Shown here: one piece after another, positions 56,491 through 64,000 of the stretch
Position numbering within the stretch: position 1 is the first letter of the stretch
Layout of the letters: each line of letters opens with the position of its first letter
Assembly (NCBI GenBank): GCA_029238125.1
Contig: JAQWGQ010000005.1
Span: 82,832 to 146,831 of the forward strand
From: Flavobacteriaceae bacterium
GTDB lineage: Bacteria > Bacteroidota > Bacteroidia > Flavobacteriales > Flavobacteriaceae
Direction of reading: 5' to 3'
Length of the DNA: 64,000 nt
Program-made: the position numbers and the translations under genes
The notes under the pieces: model-generated
Database searches by the model: none
What the model saw: the letters and a program-made list of their open reading frames with translations, nothing else
What the model was told of the DNA's origin: nothing

Positions 56491-57285
56491 ATGAAAATCG
56501 CAATTATTGGTGCTGGAAATCTTGGCTTGAGTATTGCCAAAGGGCTACTGACCAACAATATCATTACGCAGTTATACCTGACCAAGCGCAATACATCCTC
56601 GATTTCGGATTGGAGCGAGTACAAAAACACACACATCACGGATGATAATGCGAAAGCCATTTCATCTTCTGACGTCATTATTTTTGCAGTACAACCCGCT
56701 CAACTCAGCGAAGTTCTTGCAAAAAATACAAATCTATTTACCGAAAAACACGTCTTAATTTCAACAGTGACTGGGTTTTCAATCGAGAGAATGGAAGCCG
56801 TAGTCGGAAACAACAAATACATCATTCGATCGATGCCAAACACAGCAATTTCAGTTGGCAAATCGATGACTTGTTTATGTGCCAACGACAAAGGAAAACA
56901 ACGCCTATCACTCGCAGAAGCGATTTACAATGCCCTAGGCACAAGTATCATCATCGACGAAAAGCATATGCGGGCTGCAACAGTCATCTGTGCATCAGGG
57001 ATTGCCTTTTGGATGCGATTGATTCGCGCAACGACACAAGGAGGCGTTCAACTCGGCTTTGATGCGGAAGAAGCCATGAAGATGTCGATGTACACCGCCC
57101 TAGGAGCTGCTTCCTTATTGATTGAAACCGACTCTCATCCAGAACAGGAAATCGATAAGGTGACCACGCCACAGGGCTGTACTATTGAAGGACTCAATGA
57201 GATGGAGCACCAAGGACTGAGTTCGTCTTTAATCAAAGGGATTGTTGCTTCGTTTAATAAAATTAATGTGATTAGTAAAGGATAA
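56491..57285 (+). CDS. proC: Pyrroline-5-carboxylate reductase
   Basis: NAD(P)H-dependent last step of proline synthesis. The 264 residues show GAGNLGLSIAKGL (6-18), the IRSMPNTAISVGKSM motif and the C-terminal TTPQGCTIEGLNEM signature. Its position inside the arginine operon matches other Bacteroidota and lets ornithine- and glutamate-derived semialdehydes be channelled to proline. Twelve bp separate it from argC and 3 bp from argD. Confidence 0.96.
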   Translation: MKIAIIGAGNLGLSIAKGLLTNNIITQLYLTKRNTSSISDWSEYKNTHITDDNAKAISSSDVIIFAVQPAQLSEVLAKNTNLFTEKHVLISTVTGFSIERMEAVVGNNKYIIRSMPNTAISVGKSMTCLCANDKGKQRLSLAEAIYNALGTSIIIDEKHMRAATVICASGIAFWMRLIRATTQGGVQLGFDAEEAMKMSMYTALGAASLLIETDSHPEQEIDKVTTPQGCTIEGLNEMEHQGLSSSLIKGIVASFNKINVISKG

Positions 57286-57288
57286 GCC

Positions 57289-58416
57289 ATGCCCTTATTT
57301 GATGTATATCCCTTATATGACGTAGAACCCACCAAAGCTCGTGGGGTGTATGTCTATGATCAAAAAGGAAGCAAATATCTCGATTTGTACGGAGGTCATG
57401 CGGTAATTTCGATCGGTCATGGGCACCGGACCTATAAACGAATGTTGAAAAAACAACTTCATCGGATTGGGTTTTACTCCAATGCGGTTCAAAACCCACT
57501 ACAAGAAAAACTATAAGCAGAAATCAATCGACAGTCGGGTTGTACCGATTATGAGTTGTTTATGTGTAGCTCGGGCGCAGAGGCAAATGAAAATGCACTT
57601 AAACTGGCCTCATTTCACACTGGAAAATCAAGAGTGATTGCCTTTGAAAATGCCTTTCATGGACGTACCAGTGCAGCAGTTGCTGCCACGGACAACATAA
57701 ACATACAGGCACCTTTGAATAACCAACAACAAGTGGATTTTATTCCATTTAACGACGTTGATGCCCTCGAGAAAGAGCTGGCTAAAGGAGATGTCTGTGC
57801 TGTCATTTTTGAAGCTATACAGGGTGTTGGCGGTTTAGATGAACCGTCAGCAGCATTTGTTGCGCAAATGGAAACACTTTGTGAAACTCATCAAACTTGC
57901 CTGATTGCTGACGAAGTACAATCTGGTTTTGGCCGCAGTGGTGACTTCTTTGCCTTTCAGAAATACAACATCAATCCCCATGTTATCAGCATTGCCAAAG
58001 GCATGGGAAATGGCTTTCCTGTTGGGGGAATCCTTGTCAATCCAGTCATCAAGGCCAAGTATGGACTATTGGGAACAACTTTTGGCGGAAACCATCTTGC
58101 TTGCAGTGCTTCTCTAGCGGTTTTACAGGTGTTGGAAAAAGAAAAACTTTACCATCACGCCAAAGCCATGGGCGAATACTTTGTTGAAAGAGCTAAAGAA
58201 CTCCCCTTTGTCAAAACCATCAAAGGAAGAGGGCTGATGCTTGGACTGGAGTTTGAGAAAGAAGTGGGCGCGTTGCGAAAAGAATTGATTTTTAAACACC
58301 GTATTTTTACAGGTGGGAGTAGCAACAAAAACCTGATTCGAATCCTACCCCCACTCAATGTCAAACAAAAGCATTTGGATCAATTGTTTACTGCCTTAAA
58401 TGCATGTCACCAATGA
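57289..58416 (+). pseudogene. argD: Acetylornithine aminotransferase interrupted by one in-frame TAA
   Basis: A PLP-dependent class III aminotransferase that would make N-acylornithine. Reading in one frame, codon 76 is TAA (57514-57516), after LQEKL and before AEINRQSG; no frameshift is present, and the downstream part (codons 90 on) carries CSSGAEANENALKL, IADEVQSGFGRSG and the PLP lysine at position 237 in ISIAKGMGNGF. The whole would be about 374 residues, normal for ArgD. A substitution in a Lys, Glu or Gln codon would explain it. Alternatives are a sequencing error or real loss of the enzyme; no second argD is seen in the window. Confidence 0.85.
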
Positions 58417-59360
58417 AAAATTTTATTACACTACAAGACTTAGTCGATATCAAAAAAACCATTGCGCTTGCCAAAAGCTGCAAACAAGACCCTTTTGCAC
58501 ATGCCCATTTGGGAAAACGAAAATCGATTGGTTTATTGTTTTTTAATCCGAGTTTGCGCACACGACTCAGCACCCAAAAGGCAGCTCGAAACCTCGGTCT
58601 GGACGTCATGGTAATGAACTTTAGCAATGAGGCATGGGCGATCGAGTACGAAAACGAAACCATCATGAGCGGACTTCGATCAGAACACGTAAGAGAAGCA
58701 GCGCAAGTCGTATCCCAATACTGTGATTTTGTTGCAATTCGGGCGTTTGCGTCCTTGACCGACAAAAAACGTGATGAAGAAGAACAAGTCCTTCGAAAAT
58801 TTGCAGAGTTTGCTGCAGTTCCCATTATCAATATGGAGAGTGCAACAGCACATCCCCTGCAAGCTTTGGCGGATGGGCTAACGATACAGGAGCAAGTAAC
58901 CATCAAAAAACCAAAAATCGTGTTGAGTTGGGCGCCACATCCAAAGGCATTGCCTCACGCAGTTGCCAACTCATTTATCGGATTGATGAATCATTCTGAT
59001 GCAGACTTTGTTATTACCCACCCAGAGGGTTATGATCTCAATCCTGCTATTGTCGGGAATCATACAGTAAACTACAATCAGGAAGAAGCGTTGGCAGGAG
59101 CCGATGTGGTCTATGTCAAAAACTGGTGTTCCTACACGGATTACGGTGCGATTTTGCGAACAGACAACAAGTGGATGATGACACGTGAGAAAATGGAACG
59201 CACCAACGATGCCTTTTTTATGCATTGTCTTCCTATCAGAAGAAACGTAGTTGCATCAGACGGTGTTTTGGACCACGCAAAGTCATTGGTGATCGAACAA
59301 GCCAACAACAGAACTTTTGCCGCACAGGCCGTTTTACAAGAATTTTTAAACCATGGATAA
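58413..59360 (+). CDS. argF': N-acylornithine carbamoyltransferase (acetyl or succinyl)
   Basis: Carbamoylates N-acylated ornithine, the variant route of Bacteroidota and Xanthomonas. The 315 residues show the carbamoyl phosphate motif FFNPSLRTRLSTQ, the HPLQALAD motif and HCLPIRRNVVASDGV. The start at ATG 58413 overlaps the argD stop (ATGA); an ATG at 58404 is an alternative. The route is supported by argE, encoded downstream, which would deacylate N-acylcitrulline. Whether the acyl group is acetyl or succinyl cannot be read here. Confidence 0.92.
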   Translation: MKNFITLQDLVDIKKTIALAKSCKQDPFAHAHLGKRKSIGLLFFNPSLRTRLSTQKAARNLGLDVMVMNFSNEAWAIEYENETIMSGLRSEHVREAAQVVSQYCDFVAIRAFASLTDKKRDEEEQVLRKFAEFAAVPIINMESATAHPLQALADGLTIQEQVTIKKPKIVLSWAPHPKALPHAVANSFIGLMNHSDADFVITHPEGYDLNPAIVGNHTVNYNQEEALAGADVVYVKNWCSYTDYGAILRTDNKWMMTREKMERTNDAFFMHCLPIRRNVVASDGVLDHAKSLVIEQANNRTFAAQAVLQEFLNHG

Positions 59361-60129
59361 GCTACACATTGTCAAACTTGGCGGTGGATTACTCGAGGAC
59401 AGCAATGCGACAGCAACCGCTTTGGCCTCTTTTCATGCACTTTCTGGACACAAAATCCTTGTCCATGGCGGTGGTAGCCAAGCCAGTGTACTCTGTAAAA
59501 AACTGGGCATAGAAACCAAAATGCACAACGGAAGACGAATCACTGACGATGATGCCTTAGATGTAGCCGTTATGGTTTATGCCGGTCTTGCCAATAAAAC
59601 AGTCGTAGCGGGTCTTCAAAAACTCGGAACCAACGCCATTGGGGTATCGGGTGCAGACGCCAATCTGATTCAAGCTAACAAAAGGCCTGTACAAGACATT
59701 GACTATGGATGGGCTGGAGACATCAGTTCGGTCAATACGGCAAGTCTAAAGGCATTTCTGTCGATTGGTTTATCACCTGTGTTTTGTGCGATTACCCATG
59801 ACCAAAACGGTCAACTGCTCAATACAAATGCCGATACCATAGCTGCCACTGTCGCCAGTGCTTTGGCTGCGGATTACAAAGTATATTTACACTATTGCTT
59901 TGGACATGCAGGTGTATTGAAAGATATTAAGGACGAAAACAGCGTGATTCCCACCATTCGAGTCAACGAAGTGGACGAACTACACCACAAAGGCATTATC
60001 GCAGATGGAATGCTTCCCAAATTGCAAAATGCAGTGATGGCACTCCACCATGGTGTTCAAGCAGTAACCATTGAAAAACCAGAAACTGTTCACGAAGGAC
60101 AGGCACTTAAAACAACAGTAATCGAATGA
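59353..60129 (+). CDS. argB: N-acetylglutamate kinase
   Basis: Phosphorylates N-acyl-glutamate. The 258 residues open with HIVKLGGGLLED, followed by LVHGGGSQAS and the downstream DANLIQANKR-type nucleotide site. The N-terminal extension for feedback control by arginine seen in ring-forming NAGKs is lacking, so control may rest with another step or the leader peptide. It overlaps the carbamoyltransferase by 8 bp. Confidence 0.96.
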   Translation: MDKLHIVKLGGGLLEDSNATATALASFHALSGHKILVHGGGSQASVLCKKLGIETKMHNGRRITDDDALDVAVMVYAGLANKTVVAGLQKLGTNAIGVSGADANLIQANKRPVQDIDYGWAGDISSVNTASLKAFLSIGLSPVFCAITHDQNGQLLNTNADTIAATVASALAADYKVYLHYCFGHAGVLKDIKDENSVIPTIRVNEVDELHHKGIIADGMLPKLQNAVMALHHGVQAVTIEKPETVHEGQALKTTVIE

Positions 60130-61190
60130 GCACAGACCATTTAGCAGATGATGTGATTGGGTTGCTGATGCAACTGATCGAAATCCCCTCCTTCTCTGGA
60201 GAGGAATCGCAAACGGCTGATTGTATCCAAAACTGGTTACACAGCAAAGGGGTTAAAACCCAGCGCATTCAAAACAATGTGTTTGCCTTTAACAAGCACT
60301 ACGATCCAGCCAAACCGAATTTGCTATTAAATTCGCATCACGATACTGTACGTCCCAATAAGGCCTACACACGAGACCCACATAAAGCGGAGATTATCGA
60401 TGGAAAACTGTTTGGATTGGGCAGCAATGATGCCGGGGGTGCTTTGGTATCCTTACTCGGACTGTTTGCCAATTTCTACGAAGCGGAAAACCTCACCTAT
60501 AACCTGATTGTAGCCGCTACAGCAGAAGAAGAAAGTTCAGGACCAAACGGATTAAATAGCTTGTTAAAAGACCTCCCTGAAATCGATGTAGCGATTGTTG
60601 GAGAGCCCACACAAATGCAATTGGCAATCGCCGAGAAGGGACTTGTTGTTTTTGATGCAGTGGTAAAAGGAACGGCTGGACACGCCGCTCACCCCAACAA
60701 CGACAACCCGATTTTGAAAAGTATGGATGTGATCCAATGGTTTCAAAACCTTTCGTTTGACAAGGTGTCGGATACCTTAGGACCTGTTAAGCTCACCATC
60801 ACCCAGATCAACGCAGGGAGTCAGCACAATGTCGTGCCTGCACAGGTCAATCTGGTATTGGATGTACGCGTAAATGAATGTTACAGCAATGAAGAAATTG
60901 CAAAGCTGGTAAGTCAAGCACCTTGTGAGGTAACCGCTCGCTCCTTGCGATTGCAATCTTCCTCGATCGATAAAAACCATCCGCTGGTTGTTGCGGGGAT
61001 TGCGATGGGGAGAAACACCTATGGCTCGCCTACCCTATCTGATCAGGCAGCCCTATCCTGTCCGTCGCTCAAACTCGGTCCTGGAGATTCGACAAGATCA
61101 CATACGGCAGACGAATTTATTTATGAAAATGAAATCAAAGAAGCGGTTCGCTTATATATCGAATTGCTCGACCAAGTAATAACATCATGA
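60126..61190 (+). CDS. argE: Acetylornithine / acetylcitrulline deacetylase (M20)
   Basis: Metal-dependent deacylase. The 354 residues have SHHDTVRP (metal His71, Asp73), GSNDAGG (Asp102), AAEEESSGPNG (Glu134, Glu135) and the M20 dimerisation domain (about 160-270). Given the carbamoyltransferase type, the physiological substrate is likely N-acylcitrulline. It overlaps argB by 4 bp (ATGA). Confidence 0.93.
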   Translation: MSTDHLADDVIGLLMQLIEIPSFSGEESQTADCIQNWLHSKGVKTQRIQNNVFAFNKHYDPAKPNLLLNSHHDTVRPNKAYTRDPHKAEIIDGKLFGLGSNDAGGALVSLLGLFANFYEAENLTYNLIVAATAEEESSGPNGLNSLLKDLPEIDVAIVGEPTQMQLAIAEKGLVVFDAVVKGTAGHAAHPNNDNPILKSMDVIQWFQNLSFDKVSDTLGPVKLTITQINAGSQHNVVPAQVNLVLDVRVNECYSNEEIAKLVSQAPCEVTARSLRLQSSSIDKNHPLVVAGIAMGRNTYGSPTLSDQAALSCPSLKLGPGDSTRSHTADEFIYENEIKEAVRLYIELLDQVITS

Positions 61191-62476
61191 AAATCTGGCA
61201 AAAAAAAGGAACGAAAGTAAGAGATCACATCGACCAATTTACAGTTGATGATGATCGCCATTGGGATTTGCGACTTGCTCCCTATGATATCATTGCATCA
61301 CAAGCCCATGCAAAGATGTTGGGGAAGGTTGGCTTGCTCTCCCAATCCGAAGTCGATCAGCTTATGGAGGGGCTTTCTGCATTGTCTAAAGAAGTTGAAC
61401 AAGGTTTATTTACGATTTCTGACGAATTTGAGGACGTTCACTCTAAGATTGAGTACGAATTGACAAAGACATACGGAGACGTTGGTAAAAAAATCCATAC
61501 CGCGCGTTCGAGAAACGATCAGGTATTGGTCGCCATGCAACTCTACCTCAAAGATGAAATTCAAGAAATCAAGCAACTCGTCAAGGCGTTATTTGAGCAG
61601 TATATGACCTTGGCAGATCGGTATAAGGATCAGTTATTACCAGGATACACACATTTGCAAATCGCCATGCCATCTTCCTTTGGGTTGTGGTTTTCTGCCT
61701 ATGCGGAAATTCTTGCCGATGAGGTGCTTTTGCTCAATACTGTTCACACGCTATGTGACCAAAATCCACTCGGGAGTGCTGCTGGATATGGTAGTTCCTT
61801 CCCGATTGACCGGCATGACACTACAGCAACGCTCGGATTTGACACCCTGAAATACAACGTCGTTGCAGCACAAATGAGTCGGGGGAAACTCGAAAAAAAC
61901 TTGGCACAGGCCATTGGTAGTCTCGCTGGAACTCTAAGTCGTTTTTCGATGGATGTCTGTTTGTATATGAGTCAAAACTTTGATTTTATCTCATTTCCAG
62001 ATGACATCACAACGGGCTCTAGCATCATGCCACACAAAAAAAATCCAGATGTGTTTGAACTCATCCGTGGAAAATGCAACAAACTCCAAGCCCTTCCTAA
62101 CGAATTGGCGATGATGAGTACCAATTTGCCCAGTGGATACCACAGAGAAATGCAATTGTTTAAAGGGCCGATCATACAAGCCATCGATGAGATCAAAAGC
62201 TGTTTATCCATGACGACTTCGAGTATAAAAGAAGTGGAAGTCAAAGGCGATATTCTGTCAGATGAAAAGTACACCCATGTGTTTAGTGTAGATGCCCTAC
62301 ACGAGCTCATTCAACAAGGAGTACCGTTTCGGGATGCTTATGTCCAGATTGGGGAAGCCATCAACAAAGGTGAATTCGTCCCCCCAAAAATGGCAAAGCA
62401 TACCCATAGCGGAAGCATTGGCAATTTGGAACTCGATGCTATTCGGGAAAAGTTCACAAAGCACTTCGGAAAATAA
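61187..62476 (+). CDS. argH: Argininosuccinate lyase
   Basis: Releases arginine and fumarate. The 429 residues show HTARSRNDQVLVAMQLYL, the GYTHLQIAMPSSFGLW block and the signature GSSIMPHKKNPDVFELIRG. It overlaps argE by 4 bp (ATGA) and is the last arg gene; lpdA converges 5 bp away. Length is a little below the 460 of other ArgH. Confidence 0.97.
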   Translation: MKIWQKKGTKVRDHIDQFTVDDDRHWDLRLAPYDIIASQAHAKMLGKVGLLSQSEVDQLMEGLSALSKEVEQGLFTISDEFEDVHSKIEYELTKTYGDVGKKIHTARSRNDQVLVAMQLYLKDEIQEIKQLVKALFEQYMTLADRYKDQLLPGYTHLQIAMPSSFGLWFSAYAEILADEVLLLNTVHTLCDQNPLGSAAGYGSSFPIDRHDTTATLGFDTLKYNVVAAQMSRGKLEKNLAQAIGSLAGTLSRFSMDVCLYMSQNFDFISFPDDITTGSSIMPHKKNPDVFELIRGKCNKLQALPNELAMMSTNLPSGYHREMQLFKGPIIQAIDEIKSCLSMTTSSIKEVEVKGDILSDEKYTHVFSVDALHELIQQGVPFRDAYVQIGEAINKGEFVPPKMAKHTHSGSIGNLELDAIREKFTKHFGK

Positions 62477-62481
62477 GCTGT

Positions 62482-63882
62482 CTAGACGTGTAGCGCGCGG
62501 TCTTCCGTGGCAGCCAAAGCGGCCTCTTTCATCGCTTCTGCATAGGTAGGATGCGCATGACTCATTCGAGCAATATCTTCTGCAGATGCTCTAAACTCCA
62601 TCGCAGTAACCGCCTGTGCAATCAAATCGGCAGCTCTAGCACCAATGATATGAATGCCGAGAACCTCGTCTGTTTTAGCGTCTGCTAGGATTTTTACAAA
62701 ACCGTCCGTATCCATACTCGCTCTGGCACGACCCAGTGCACGCATCGAAAACTGCCCTGCTTTATAGCTCACACCAGCGGATTTGAGTTCTTCTTCGGTT
62801 TTGCCTACCGCAGCCACTTCCGGCCAAGTATAAATCACATTTGGAATAAGATTGTGATCGATATGCGGTTGTTGTCCAGCGATGATCTCTGCAGCCATCA
62901 CCCCTTCTTCCTCTGCCTTGTGGGCGAGCATCGCACCGCGTACTACATCGCCAATGGCATAGATGTTAGAAACCGAGGTTTGGAGTTGCTTGTTCACTTC
63001 CACTTGCCCACGCTCATTGACCACAACGCCAGCGGCTTTTAGACCAAGTCCTTCGGTATAGGGTTTGCGTCCAACAGACATCAGGCAGTAATCACCCGTA
63101 AACATAACGTCTTGTCCCTTTTTGTCTTTGGCAGTAATGGTCACCTCATCGCCTTTGCGTTCTACCCCACTGACTTGATGTGAGAGATAGAATTTAACGC
63201 CTTGTTTTTTCATCACTTTCATCAATTCTTTGGAAAGCGAACTGTCCATGATCGGCGTAATCCGATCGGCATATTCCACAACAGACACTTCAGCACCCAA
63301 TCGGCGATAGACCTGGCCGAGCTCTAGTCCAATCACCCCACCGCCAATCACCACCAAATGGTTGGGGATTTCTTTTAACGAAAGAGCTTCTGTAGATGTG
63401 ATGATTCGTTCCTTGTCCAAAGTGACAAAAGGTAAAACTGCGGGTTTGGAACCCGTTGCAATGATACTGTGTTTGGCTTCGATAGTCTGTTTTTTCTCAC
63501 CTGTGATTTCGATATGTGTCGCATCGACAAATTTGCCAAGACCGTGAAAAACCGTGATTTTGTTTTTATCCATCAGATAGTCAATGCCCTTGGTGGTTTG
63601 CGCTATGACTTCTGACTTTCTTTTCATCATCTGCCCAAAATTGATTTTGATTTCCCCTTCCACATCAATTCCATGGGTAGCAAAATTTTTAATCGACTCC
63701 TCATAGTGATGCGAAGAATCCAAAAGGGATTTGGAAGGAATACAACCCACATTGAGGCAAGTACCTCCTAGGGTGTCGTATTTTTCGATTAGAGCCGTCT
63801 TTAAACCCAATTGTGAACTACGAATGGCGGCAACATAGCCCCCAGGACCAGAACCGATTACAGCAACGTCAAATGATGACAT
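62482..63882 (-). CDS. lpdA: Dihydrolipoyl dehydrogenase
   Basis: FAD enzyme that reoxidises lipoamide in pyruvate, 2-oxoglutarate and branched-chain dehydrogenase complexes. The 466 residues show GSGPGGYVAA (10-19), the redox disulfide GGTCLNVGC (Cys42, Cys47), the NAD loop GGGVIGLELG and the C-terminal HAHPTYAEAMKEA dyad His/Glu. It is a single gene with its own promoter; the TAnnTTTG element is 20 nt upstream. Confidence 0.97.
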   Translation of the reverse strand: MSSFDVAVIGSGPGGYVAAIRSSQLGLKTALIEKYDTLGGTCLNVGCIPSKSLLDSSHHYEESIKNFATHGIDVEGEIKINFGQMMKRKSEVIAQTTKGIDYLMDKNKITVFHGLGKFVDATHIEITGEKKQTIEAKHSIIATGSKPAVLPFVTLDKERIITSTEALSLKEIPNHLVVIGGGVIGLELGQVYRRLGAEVSVVEYADRITPIMDSSLSKELMKVMKKQGVKFYLSHQVSGVERKGDEVTITAKDKKGQDVMFTGDYCLMSVGRKPYTEGLGLKAAGVVVNERGQVEVNKQLQTSVSNIYAIGDVVRGAMLAHKAEEEGVMAAEIIAGQQPHIDHNLIPNVIYTWPEVAAVGKTEEELKSAGVSYKAGQFSMRALGRARASMDTDGFVKILADAKTDEVLGIHIIGARAADLIAQAVTAMEFRASAEDIARMSHAHPTYAEAMKEAALAATEDRALHV

Positions 63883-63902
63883 AGTTTGATTGTTTTACAA
63901 GA

Positions 63903-63910
63903 CAAAAGTA
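63903..63910 (-). promoter_or_regulatory. -7 promoter element for lpdA
   Basis: TACTTTTG matches TAnnTTTG, 20 nt before the lpdA ATG. Confidence 0.55.
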
Positions 63911-63922
63911 ATACGAAAGTGA

Positions 63923-64000
63923 CTACCAATCAAACACTCTACTGATATTAAATCCAAAATGGATATCCCCCTCTGACCAATCGCCTGATGCTTCGGTCAA
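63923..64000 (-). CDS. C-terminal end of a probable outer-membrane beta-barrel protein (partial)
   Basis: Twenty-five codons end at TAG (63925-63923) reading LTEASGDWSEGD and then IHFGFNISRVFDW. Alternating hydrophobic residues and a terminal aromatic residue are the mark of the last strand of an outer-membrane barrel. The GDWSEGDI-FGFNISRVF pattern recalls DUF5777-type flavobacterial barrels, which is memory-based and weak. The rest lies outside the window. Confidence 0.5.
   Translation of the reverse strand: MTEASGDWSEGDIHFGFNISRVFDW

Noticed and set aside
1..64000. tRNA, rRNA genes, insertion sequences or prophage
   Set aside because: No tRNA-like cloverleaf, rRNA stretch, transposase, integrase or terminal repeats were noticed on either strand by eye; a tRNAscan or Infernal run would settle it.

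Overview
The window is chromosomal DNA from a member of the Bacteroidota, most likely a flavobacterium (family Flavobacteriaceae or a close relative). The evidence is gene content and order (porX, a fused lpxC-fabZ followed by lpxA-efp-sucD, a hisG-D-C-B-H-A-F-IE operon, an arginine operon with an acylornithine carbamoyltransferase and a late argE), Cys17-type lipoprotein signals, A+T-rich intergenic DNA, weak Shine-Dalgarno sequences, and many copies of the Bacteroidota -7 promoter element TAnnTTTG at sensible distances from start codons. Nearly all of it is ordinary core genome. I saw no rRNA, tRNA, insertion sequence, integrase or CRISPR array.

Layout. 1-11,073: tail of a membrane protein, a TlpA-type lipoprotein, aroC, a dicarboxylate/glutamate symporter, a DCC-family redox protein coupled to a MutS2-like ATPase, ung, an unknown lipoprotein, a nucleoside phosphorylase coupled to an eIF1/SUI1 homologue, a 2OG-Fe(II) oxygenase and alanine dehydrogenase. 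11,236-13,800: a scar. The first 59 or so codons of a gamma-glutamyltransferase lipoprotein run head-on into the first 616 codons of a type II Cas9; the rest of both genes, cas1, cas2 and any array are absent, yet a recognisable tracrRNA gene with promoter and terminator survives upstream of cas9. 13,800-22,200: a DUF2461 gene, three tiny coupled membrane proteins, and the complete histidine operon preceded by a His-rich leader peptide with a terminator/antiterminator pair. 22,211-28,446: lipid A/fatty acid/TCA/translation operon (lpxD, lpxC-fabZ, lpxA, efp, sucD, fabG, SPFH protein). 28,474-33,162: HD phosphohydrolase, porX (type IX secretion regulator), tsaE, a small membrane protein, proline dehydrogenase.

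33,224-38,827: aroB, PEP carboxylase, an Lrp/AsnC regulator and an M14 carboxypeptidase, the last divergent from an XRE regulator across a 265-bp region carrying five related 15-bp operator-like palindromes. 38,828-44,931: XRE regulator, small lipoprotein, SDR with an Arg at the catalytic Lys position, and topoisomerase IV (parE-parC). 45,089-53,487: two thioredoxin-fold proteins, a truncated Rieske gene, a YifB ATPase, a flavin reductase, and the pabB-tilS-dsbD operon. 53,578-62,476: arginine operon (candidate Arg-rich leader peptide, GNAT, argG, argC, proC, argD, acylornithine carbamoyltransferase, argB, argE, argH), in which argD carries one in-frame TAA. 62,482-end: lpdA and the C-terminus of a probable outer-membrane protein.

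Functionally the window holds two complete amino-acid pathways that both appear to be controlled by ribosome-sensing leader peptides, two shikimate steps (aroB, aroC) plus a chorismate user (pabB), and anaplerotic/TCA enzymes. The most unusual points are the eroded type II CRISPR locus with an orphan tracrRNA, the his and arg leaders, the argD nonsense codon, the operator cluster, and several promoters whose -7 element ends only 4-5 nt from the start codon, which predicts leaderless or nearly leaderless mRNAs.
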